From JBBAGE01 sp041655055 (GTDB lineage: Bacteria; Pseudomonadota; Alphaproteobacteria; Rhodobacterales; Rhodobacteraceae), in assembly GCA_041655055.1 (NCBI GenBank), contig JBBAGE010000015.1, positions 1-24,465 of the forward strand: 24,465 nucleotides of DNA. The letters are read 5' to 3'. Below are positions 14,979 to 21,469 of the stretch, piece by piece. Below the pieces are notes generated by a model. The model was not told the DNA's origin. It saw only the letters and a list, made by a program, of their open reading frames with translations, and searched no databases. Made by a program: the position numbers and the translations under genes. Each line of letters opens with the position of its first letter. The first letter of the stretch is position 1.

Positions 14979-16243
14979 GGTAAAATCCCAACATGGCGGA
15001 TATCGGCGCCATCGGGCAGGGACAGCGCCTGAATGGTGGAATTGGTGGCAACGATCCGGGCATGCGCCCCGCTTTCGGCGCGGGCTTTGTTTACCAACAG
15101 CCGTTCCAGCACCGGCAACTGACTATAGGCATAGCCCAGGTTGGCCCCCACCAGCTTGTCGGCCTCGACCCCCGGATCAAAGATTTCCAGCGCATAGCCC
15201 GCCGCCAGAAATTTGCGCGCCAGATCGACATTCGGGCTTTCGCGCAGATCATCGGTGCCCGCCTTGAACGCAAGCCCGGCCATCAGCACCGCCGCGCCCG
15301 GCGCCAGCCCATCGGCGGCATATTCAAACAGACGGTGTTTATGCGCCTCGTTCGAGCGGATCAGACTGTCGATCAGGTAGAGATTCGCCCCGCTATCGCC
15401 CGCGATATGCTGCAGCGCGCGCACATCCTTGGGCAGGCACGATCCCCCGAACGCGCCACCGGGGCGCAGATAGGCGGCCGAGATATTAAGCTTGTGATCA
15501 GCCACGAAAATTTCGTGCACCTTGCGCGACGATACCCCCAGCGCCAGCGCCACCCTGCCGATTTCATTGGCAAAGGCCACTTTGACCGCATGCCATGAAT
15601 TATCGACAAATTTGGTGATTTCCGCCTCGCGGTAACCGACATTGAACCGCGGTGCGTCGATATTGGCGTTCAGCGCCTCGATCACCGCATTGGGCGCGCC
15701 GTCGCGCGTGCCGATCACGATTTTCGGCGGGGCGAAATAATCGGCGACCGCGCTGCCTTCGCGCAGGAATTCGGGGTTATAGACCACCTCGACCCGGTTT
15801 TCGGCGTCATCCCCCAAGGCCGCGCGGAAAATCGGCCAGACCAGTTCATCCACCGTGCCGGGCCGAAAGGTGGAGCGATACACCACTACCAGCGGGCGGG
15901 CGCGCGGCGCATCGACCGCGGCGGCAATCTGGCGCGTCACATCGGCGATAAAGCCCATGTTATGCGACCCGTCCGCCGCCGAAGGCGTGCCGACACAGAC
16001 GATCGCCATATCGCAATCGTCCAGATGGTGGTCGATTTCCGTTACCGCCACCAGCCGGTTTTCCGCCAGCGCGCAGTGCAGCATTTCGCCCACCCGGGGT
16101 TCCAGAATTGGCGCAAGACCCGACATGATTTCGCCCACCTTGCGGGCGCTGATGTCGATTCCGATCACGTGATGGCCTTCGCCCGCGATACAGCAGGCGG
16201 CGGTAAAACCCACATAGCCCAAACCAAGCACGGCAACTTTCAT
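14975..16243 (-). CDS. Nucleotide-sugar dehydrogenase, AlgD-like
   Basis: NAD-dependent four-electron oxidation of a nucleotide sugar to the uronate, supplying an acidic sugar for the polysaccharide. The 422 residues start with the Rossmann motif GLGYVG (7-12). The catalytic Cys269 is in GGSCLPKDVRAL; NSWHAVKVAFANEIG and GTDDLRESPNVDLA complete the three-domain fold. These segments resemble GDP-mannose 6-dehydrogenase (AlgD) more than typical UDP-glucose dehydrogenases, so GDP-mannuronate is the favoured product, but UDP-sugar specificity is not excluded. First gene of a two-gene operon with the family 4 glycosyltransferase; its upstream region (16244-16355) is strongly AT-rich and holds a CtrA-like site. 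Confidence 0.92.
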   Translation of the reverse strand: MKVAVLGLGYVGFTAACCIAGEGHHVIGIDISARKVGEIMSGLAPILEPRVGEMLHCALAENRLVAVTEIDHHLDDCDMAIVCVGTPSAADGSHNMGFIADVTRQIAAAVDAPRARPLVVVYRSTFRPGTVDELVWPIFRAALGDDAENRVEVVYNPEFLREGSAVADYFAPPKIVIGTRDGAPNAVIEALNANIDAPRFNVGYREAEITKFVDNSWHAVKVAFANEIGRVALALGVSSRKVHEIFVADHKLNISAAYLRPGGAFGGSCLPKDVRALQHIAGDSGANLYLIDSLIRSNEAHKHRLFEYAADGLAPGAAVLMAGLAFKAGTDDLRESPNVDLARKFLAAGYALEIFDPGVEADKLVGANLGYAYSQLPVLERLLVNKARAESGAHARIVATNSTIQALSLPDGADIRHVGILP

Positions 16244-16277
16244 AGAAAATCCCGCAAATGACTGAATGAATAAAAAA

Positions 16278-16292
16278 TTAAAATCTATCTAA
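16278..16292. promoter_or_regulatory. CtrA-like site TTAA-N7-CTAA
   Basis: TTAA (16278-16281), seven bases, CTAA (16289-16292); on the minus strand TTAG-N7-TTAA, seven of eight matches to the CtrA consensus. It lies 35 bp upstream of the dehydrogenase start in an unusually AT-rich 112-bp gap, which raises the chance of a random match. Confidence 0.25.
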
Positions 16293-16355
16293 CGCTTAGC
16301 ACATTTTTGCATTGCGGCAAACATTCGATAGCGTGGCGGGGGAATTCGTGCGGCC

Positions 16356-16688
16356 TCAGTCAGCGAGGCCCGGTTCGTCCAGCAAAACCCGGCCCGCGCG
16401 GTCTTCGACCTCGATCACCCACAGGTCGGTGTCAAAGCTGCGTTGCCGCGCAATCGCGGCATCGACATCGCGTTCGGCCCCGTCGATCAACACCGCCCAG
16501 ACGCGCGCGCCCGTGCTCAGATCAAAGTTGCGCATATAGGCGCGCGCCATACCGTCAAGCGTGTTCAGTTTCACCAGCACCGCGCCCGCCGTATCATCGC
16601 CGCGCGCCACGATAAACGCCGGGATATCGGCCAGCCGCAGCCGGTTGAGATAGGCCGCGACCCAGAATTCGGCCGTCAGCCGGGTCAT
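16356..16688 (-). CDS. DUF1491 family protein
   Basis: Small 110-residue cytosolic protein of unknown function with no signal peptide or membrane segment. The opening RLTAEFWVAAYLNRLRLADIPAFIVARGDDTAGAVLVKL is characteristic of the DUF1491 family found in alphaproteobacteria. Its ATG overlaps the Era stop by 4 bp, so it is probably translated from the era message. It is the last gene of the housekeeping run; the EPS-type dehydrogenase gene follows after an AT-rich gap. In relatives I would expect recO nearby, and it is not seen here. Confidence 0.88.
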   Translation of the reverse strand: MTRLTAEFWVAAYLNRLRLADIPAFIVARGDDTAGAVLVKLNTLDGMARAYMRNFDLSTGARVWAVLIDGAERDVDAAIARQRSFDTDLWVIEVEDRAGRVLLDEPGLAD

Positions 16689-17623
16689 CCGTTGCCGTCT
16701 TTGAAATCCAGCCCCATTTCGCCGTAGCGCGCCGGTTCTTCAAGCCAGTTGGGCCGCACCTTGACCTGCAGGAACAGATGAACCTTGCGGCCCAGAAACG
16801 CCTCGATCTCTTCGCGGGCGGCCTTGCCGACGGCTTTGATCGTTTCGCCCTTTTTGCCCAGCAAAATGCCCTTGTGGCCATCACGCGCGACATAGATCAC
16901 CTGATCGATCCGGGCGGAACCATCATCGCGGTCCTGCCATTGTTCGGTTTCGACCGTCAATTCATAGGGCAGTTCCTGATGCAGCCGCAGCGTCAGCTTT
17001 TCGCGCGTCATTTCGGCGGCAATCATGCGCAGCGGCAGATCGGCAATCTGATCTTCGGGATAAAGCCACGGGCCAAGCGGCAGGTTTTCCGCGATCCATT
17101 GGCGCAGATCGGCCACGCCATAGCCCTTTTCCGCCGAAATCATAAAAGTTTTGGCAAAGGCGAAACGCGTGTTCATATCCTGTGCCAGCGCCAGCAGCAC
17201 ATCGGATTTCACCCGGTCGATCTTATTGATCGCAAGCGCCACCGGGCGGCCATCGGTGCGTTCGGCCAGCGCATCCAAAATCGCCCCGACCCCTTCGGTG
17301 ATGCCGCGCTGCGCCTCGATCAACAGCACGACGATATCCGCGTCAGCCGCCCCGCCCCAGGCAGCCGCCACCATGGCGCGGTCAAGCCGGCGGCGCGGGC
17401 GAAACAGGCCGGGCGTATCGACGAACACGATCTGGGCCGCGCCCTCGATCGCGACGCCACGAATACGCGCGCGGGTGGTTTGCACCTTGTGCGTGACGAT
17501 GGATACCTTGGCCCCCACCATCTGGTTGAGCAGTGTGGATTTACCGGCATTGGGTTCGCCGATCAGGGCGACAAAGCCCGCGCGGGTTTCATTCATCGGT
17601 TCACTCATCGGCGTGTCAGTCAT
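16685..17623 (-). CDS. era: GTPase Era
   Basis: Ribosome-assembly GTPase that binds the 3' end of 16S rRNA during 30S maturation. In 312 residues: G1 GEPNAGKS (22-29), G3 DTPG (69-72), G4 NKID (133-136), SAEKG as G5, and a C-terminal type II KH domain with GHKGILLGKKGETIK and a final VHLFLQVKVRPNW strand. The start at 17623 (MTDTPMSEPM) is chosen because GAGGGG lies about 11 nt upstream; it overlaps the RNase III gene by 8 bp. Downstream ATGs at 17608 and 17596 are possible but lack this ribosome site. The rnc-era pairing is conserved across many bacteria and is intact here. Confidence 0.96.
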   Translation of the reverse strand: MTDTPMSEPMNETRAGFVALIGEPNAGKSTLLNQMVGAKVSIVTHKVQTTRARIRGVAIEGAAQIVFVDTPGLFRPRRRLDRAMVAAAWGGAADADIVVLLIEAQRGITEGVGAILDALAERTDGRPVALAINKIDRVKSDVLLALAQDMNTRFAFAKTFMISAEKGYGVADLRQWIAENLPLGPWLYPEDQIADLPLRMIAAEMTREKLTLRLHQELPYELTVETEQWQDRDDGSARIDQVIYVARDGHKGILLGKKGETIKAVGKAAREEIEAFLGRKVHLFLQVKVRPNWLEEPARYGEMGLDFKDGNG

Positions 17624-18308
17624 CCTTGCCCCCCTCGATTCGTGCAAGCAGGCGGCGGGCGGCGGCCTGTTCGGCATGGCGTTTGGCGGGGGCCTCGGCG
17701 GTTTCGGATTCGCCCGATTCAAGCCGCACCTCGACGGTGAAAACCGGCGCATGGTCGGGGCCAGCGCGGCCAATTTCGGTGTAGCGCGGCGGGGTTTGCC
17801 CCCGCCCCTGCGCCCATTCCTGCAGCGCGGTTTTCGCATCGCGGGCATCTTGGGCCACGCTGGTGATCCGCGCCCCCCAAAGCGCCAGCACCACGTCGCG
17901 CGCCGCACCAAAGCCCCCATCAAGATAGACCGCCGCGATCACCGCTTCCAGTGCATCGGCAAGCAGGGCCTCTTTGCGCCGCCCGCCCGACAGCATTTCC
18001 GAACGCCCCAGCTTCAACACGGCGCCCAGATCGATTTCACGCGCCACGGCGGCGCAGGTTTCCTTGCGCACCAGCGCATTGAAACGGGGCGCAAGCTGGC
18101 CCTCGGTCGCCGCGCGGTCGGCGGCAAACAGCGCCTCGGCCATCACAAGGCCCAGCACCCGGTCGCCCAGAAATTCCAGCCGCTGGTTATCGGGCCGGGT
18201 GGTCGAGGAAATCGACGAATGCGTCACCGCGCGCACCAGCAGGGCCAGATCGGCGAAATCATGGCCGATACGGGTTTGAAACGCGGACAGATCGGCGGCC
18301 AGCTTCAT
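17616..18308 (-). CDS. rnc: Ribonuclease III
   Basis: Double-strand-specific endoribonuclease of 230 residues that processes rRNA precursors and structured messages. The catalytic signature RLEFLGDRVLGLV holds Glu45 and Asp49; the second pair of metal ligands is Asp118 and Glu121 in LLADALEAVIAAVYLDGG. The C-terminal double-stranded RNA-binding domain (about residues 155-228) ends with AEQAAARRLLARIE. All catalytic residues are present. Its ATG overlaps the lepB stop by 4 bp, and its own stop is overlapped by the era start, so lepB, rnc and era are translationally coupled. Confidence 0.96.
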   Translation of the reverse strand: MKLAADLSAFQTRIGHDFADLALLVRAVTHSSISSTTRPDNQRLEFLGDRVLGLVMAEALFAADRAATEGQLAPRFNALVRKETCAAVAREIDLGAVLKLGRSEMLSGGRRKEALLADALEAVIAAVYLDGGFGAARDVVLALWGARITSVAQDARDAKTALQEWAQGRGQTPPRYTEIGRAGPDHAPVFTVEVRLESGESETAEAPAKRHAEQAAARRLLARIEGGKDD

Positions 18309-19078
18309 TCAACCGCCTTGAAAAAGCGATCCGCGCGCCATGTCCAGAACGCCAGCAGCGAACTGCCCCCGGACGAAAAAATCACCCGGTCCACCCGGCC
18401 CAGCAGATATTCCTTGTCCACGAAACCCACCCCCATGGGCTGGGCCACGCGGCTGTCGGTGGAATTGTCGCGGTTATCGCCCATAAAGAAATATTGCCCA
18501 TCGGGCACGGTAAAAATCGGCGTGTTGTCCAGCGGGCTGTTGCCCACGTTCAGCACCGGATATTCGACCCCGTTGGGCAGGGTTTCGATCGCACGTTCCT
18601 TGACGCAAAGGCCGCCAAACCCCACCGCGCCATTCGCGCAGATCGGCGTCGTGCCCACGGCGCCCTGACGTTGATAGATTTCCTCGAACACGCCATCGGG
18701 GCGCTGCGGCGCGATCTGGCCGTTAATCGACAACAGGCCATTTTGCATCTGGATCGTATCGCCGGGCAGCCCGATCAGGCGTTTGACGTAATCTTCACCG
18801 GTCGAAGGGTGGCGGAACACGATGACATCGCCGCGCTCGGGGTCTTTGTCAAAAATCCGCCCCGAAATCGGACAGACCGCAAAGGGGCAGGAATAACGCG
18901 AATAGCCATAGGCCATTTTGTTGACGAACAGGAAATCGCCGATCATCAGCGTCTGTTTCATCGAGCCGGTGGGAATCCAGAAGGGCTGAAAGAACAGGGT
19001 GCGAAACACGCCAGCGATCAGCAAGGCATAGACAATCGTCTTGATGAATTCGATCGTGCTGTTTTTCATATCCGCCAT
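18305..19078 (-). CDS. lepB: Signal peptidase I
   Basis: Membrane-anchored serine protease of 257 residues that removes signal peptides from exported proteins, including the several secreted EPS-locus products here. A membrane helix (about residues 11-30) is followed by FWIPTGSMKQTL with catalytic Ser39, then GDFLFVNK, and DYVKRLIGLPGD with catalytic Lys99; the box GDNRDNSTDSR is box E. The start MADMKN at 19078 is typical for relatives; a longer frame to 19129 would run through most of the gap to acpS. The gap of 60 bp to acpS contains a small TGGCC/GGCCA inverted repeat (19107-19122), the only break in an otherwise overlapping gene chain from pdxJ to DUF1491. Confidence 0.95.
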   Translation of the reverse strand: MADMKNSTIEFIKTIVYALLIAGVFRTLFFQPFWIPTGSMKQTLMIGDFLFVNKMAYGYSRYSCPFAVCPISGRIFDKDPERGDVIVFRHPSTGEDYVKRLIGLPGDTIQMQNGLLSINGQIAPQRPDGVFEEIYQRQGAVGTTPICANGAVGFGGLCVKERAIETLPNGVEYPVLNVGNSPLDNTPIFTVPDGQYFFMGDNRDNSTDSRVAQPMGVGFVDKEYLLGRVDRVIFSSGGSSLLAFWTWRADRFFKAVE

Positions 19079-19138
19079 AGGTGGCTGCGCCCCTCGTATT
19101 AGCCTGTGGCCGCAACGGGCCATTTGCACCTGCTACCC

Positions 19139-19537
19139 CTAAATCGGCCGGGCCTCAATAACGACATAGGCCTGCGCCCATGGATGATCGTCGGTCAGGG
19201 TGACATGGATCACCGCCACATGGCCTTCGGGCGTCAGTTCCGCCAGCCGCGCGGCGGCCCAGCCGGTCACATGCATCACCGGCTGGCCCGTGTGCAGATT
19301 GGTGACCGACATGTCTTTCCACGAAATACCCATGCGCAGCCCGGTGCCCAGCGCCTTGGAACAGGCTTCCTTGGCGGCCCAGCGTTTGGCATAGGTGCCG
19401 GCCACATCGGCGCGGTTTTCGGCCTTTTGCTGCTCGATCTCGGTAAAGACACGGTTGCGAAACCGTGCCCCGAACCGGTCGAGCGTGTTGGCAATGCGTT
19501 CGATATTGGCCAGGTCCGACCCGATGCCGATGATCAT
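19139..19537 (-). CDS. acpS: Holo-[acyl-carrier-protein] synthase
   Basis: Transfers the 4'-phosphopantetheine group from coenzyme A to apo-acyl carrier protein, needed for fatty acid synthesis. The 132-residue length is normal. The signature elements are present: MIIGIGSDLANIERI with the metal-binding Asp8, RFRNRVFTEIE, and YAKRWAAKEACSKALGTG with the second metal ligand Glu and the conserved basic residues. The gene overlaps the preceding small secreted-protein gene by 4 bp. Confidence 0.95.
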   Translation of the reverse strand: MIIGIGSDLANIERIANTLDRFGARFRNRVFTEIEQQKAENRADVAGTYAKRWAAKEACSKALGTGLRMGISWKDMSVTNLHTGQPVMHVTGWAAARLAELTPEGHVAVIHVTLTDDHPWAQAYVVIEARPI

Positions 19538-19986
19538 GGCGCGCCCCCGATTTCCGCCGCAATCGCGCCGCTGGCCGGATCGATCACCAACGACAGCATC
19601 GCATCCGCCAATCCCCCGGCCCCCAATGTCGCCACCGGCAGATCGACCGCAAGCCCGGTTTGGGGATCATAGCGGGCATCAAGCCCGTCCAGCCGGATCG
19701 CGGCAAAACCCGCATCCGCGCTTGCCCCCACCATCTGGCATTGCCGCTGGCCCATGGCATCAAAGGGCGGCGCGATCACCAGCAGCCAGAATGGCCCCTC
19801 GGCCGGTATGCGCCGATCCAGCACCGCAAGCCGCACCCGCTCGCCTACAAAGGTGCGGGTATTTTCCTCCCACGGTTCCATCAGGAAACCCACCTCGGCG
19901 CGCCCGGCGCAATCGCCCACGTTTTGCGCGATGGCCGCCCCCGGCAGAGCCGCCAGTATCAGCCAAAGCGCGCGCGCCCGCATCAT
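19534..19986 (-). CDS. Hypothetical secreted protein between pdxJ and acpS
   Basis: A 150-residue protein I do not recognise. It has a clear signal peptide (MMRARALWLILAALPGAAIAQ, cleavage near residue 20) and no other membrane segment, so it should be periplasmic. Two Cys remain in the mature part (NVGDCAGR and QRQCQMVG) and could form a disulfide. The region WLLVIAPPFDAMGQ to GLDARYDPQTG looks like a compact beta-rich domain. The coding nature is supported by 4-bp ATGA overlaps at both ends with pdxJ and acpS. The position inside a housekeeping operon suggests constitutive expression. Confidence 0.8.
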   Translation of the reverse strand: MMRARALWLILAALPGAAIAQNVGDCAGRAEVGFLMEPWEENTRTFVGERVRLAVLDRRIPAEGPFWLLVIAPPFDAMGQRQCQMVGASADAGFAAIRLDGLDARYDPQTGLAVDLPVATLGAGGLADAMLSLVIDPASGAIAAEIGGAP

Positions 19987-20732
19987 CCGCGCGCCTCATC
20001 CATCAGGCGGCGCATTTCCGCAATGGCCGGGGCCAGCCCGCGAAAGATCGCCTCGCCAATCAGGAAATGCCCGATGTTCAGTTCAACCACCTGCAGGATG
20101 GCCGCCACCGGCCCCACGGTTTCATAATTCAGCCCATGGCCCGCATGCACTTCCAGCCCCAGTTCATGCGCCAGCGCCGCCATATCGCGCAGCCGCGCCA
20201 ATTCCGCGTCGCGCGCGGCGAAATCGCCCGCCGCATGGTGATCGCAATAGCCGCCGGTGTGCAATTCGACCACCGCGGCCCCGATCCGCGCCGCGGCCTC
20301 GATCTGGCGCGCGTCGGCGGCAACAAAGATCGACACCCGGCTGCCCGCATCGCGCAACGGCGCGATGAAATGCGCCAGCCGGTTTTCCTCGCGCGCTATA
20401 TCAAGCCCGCCTTCGGTCGTGCGTTCTTCGCGCCGCTCGGGCACGATGCAGACGGCATGGGGGCGGTGGCGCAGGGCAATGGCCTGCATTTCATCGGTCG
20501 CGGCCATTTCAAAATTCAGCGGCACGCGTAGAATATCCATCAGCCCTTCGATATCGGCATCGGATATATGGCGGCGATCTTCGCGCAGATGCGCGGTAAT
20601 CCCGTCGGCGCCGGCATCCTGCGCGATCTGCGCCGCGCGCAGCGGATCAGGCCAGGCCCCGCCGCGCGCATTGCGCACGGTTGCCACATGATCGATATTT
20701 ACCCCCAGCCGGAGCGTGCCAACAGGCTTCAT
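19983..20732 (-). CDS. pdxJ: Pyridoxine 5'-phosphate synthase
   Basis: Final ring-closing enzyme of DXP-dependent vitamin B6 synthesis, condensing 1-deoxy-D-xylulose 5-phosphate with 3-amino-2-oxopropyl phosphate. The 249 residues form a TIM barrel with the family segments LGVNIDHVATVRNARGG (residues 9-25), GITAHLREDRRHI, LNFEMAATDEM, VELHTGGYCDHH and GHGLNYETV, which include the catalytic His and Glu residues. It heads the overlapping chain pdxJ, secreted protein, acpS. The 78-bp gap upstream is the most likely place for a local promoter, although I cannot point to convincing hexamers. Confidence 0.96.
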   Translation of the reverse strand: MKPVGTLRLGVNIDHVATVRNARGGAWPDPLRAAQIAQDAGADGITAHLREDRRHISDADIEGLMDILRVPLNFEMAATDEMQAIALRHRPHAVCIVPERREERTTEGGLDIAREENRLAHFIAPLRDAGSRVSIFVAADARQIEAAARIGAAVVELHTGGYCDHHAAGDFAARDAELARLRDMAALAHELGLEVHAGHGLNYETVGPVAAILQVVELNIGHFLIGEAIFRGLAPAIAEMRRLMDEARG

Positions 20733-20810
20733 GCTTTGGTCCCATCCCTCAAAACTGCCCCCAGATTAGCCAAACCCCGCGCGATGAAAAGCGCCCTTTT
20801 CCCGCCCCCG

Positions 20811-21431
20811 TCACGACGCGCCGGGGCGCGGGGCGCGCCGCTTGGCCGCGCGGTTCTGGCGGTGACGCTGCCATGTCCGAATAACCGGCAGCGCAAGGAA
20901 ATAACAGGCAGATGCGGCAATCAGCCCCGGCACGACCCCGCCCACCAGATAAGGCAGAAAGACTTCGCGCCAGAACCGCATAAGCCCCAGCCAATGCGGA
21001 TCGGCATGGGTGAAAAGCGTCAGCGCATTATCGAACAGATCGCGCCATGCGGCCGCGAATTTGCCAGCCACGGTATGTTCGGTATTGGGATCGAACCTTG
21101 TGCCCAATATCCAATGCCCGATTTTCAGCGATACGATCGTGATCGGCACATAGGTCAGCGGATTGCCAAAGAAATTGCCGATCAGCGCCGCAAAGATATT
21201 GCCGCGCATGATCCGCGCCAGCGCCGCCGACAGGATAAAATGCAGCCCGTAAAATGGGGTAAAGGCGATGAAAACCCCAGCGAAAATGCCACGCGCGATG
21301 GATTCGGGCGTATCGGGCAGGCGGCGCAGTCGGTGGCGGATATAGTGAAACGCCCGCGTCCAGCCGCCCTTGGGCCAGACGGCATGCTGCATCGATTGCA
21401 CCATCGTTCGCTTGTTCTTGCGCTTGAACAC
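20811..21431 (-). CDS. DUF2062 membrane protein
   Basis: Predicted inner-membrane protein of 206 residues with the DUF2062 pattern: an N-terminal basic stretch (MFKRKNKRTM), then TPESIARGIFAGVFIAFTPF, a GNFFGNPLTYVPI segment and a C-terminal pair of hydrophobic helices (about residues 150-185) before an Arg-rich tail. The function of the family is not established; it is frequently seen next to stringent-response or pdxJ genes in alphaproteobacteria. It starts 38 bp after the (p)ppGpp synthetase gene and is likely cotranscribed with it. Confidence 0.88.
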   Translation of the reverse strand: MFKRKNKRTMVQSMQHAVWPKGGWTRAFHYIRHRLRRLPDTPESIARGIFAGVFIAFTPFYGLHFILSAALARIMRGNIFAALIGNFFGNPLTYVPITIVSLKIGHWILGTRFDPNTEHTVAGKFAAAWRDLFDNALTLFTHADPHWLGLMRFWREVFLPYLVGGVVPGLIAASACYFLALPVIRTWQRHRQNRAAKRRAPRPGAS

Positions 21432-21469
21432 GGGGCAAGCCCTCTTTCGGTTACCGCCAGACGGGCGGG

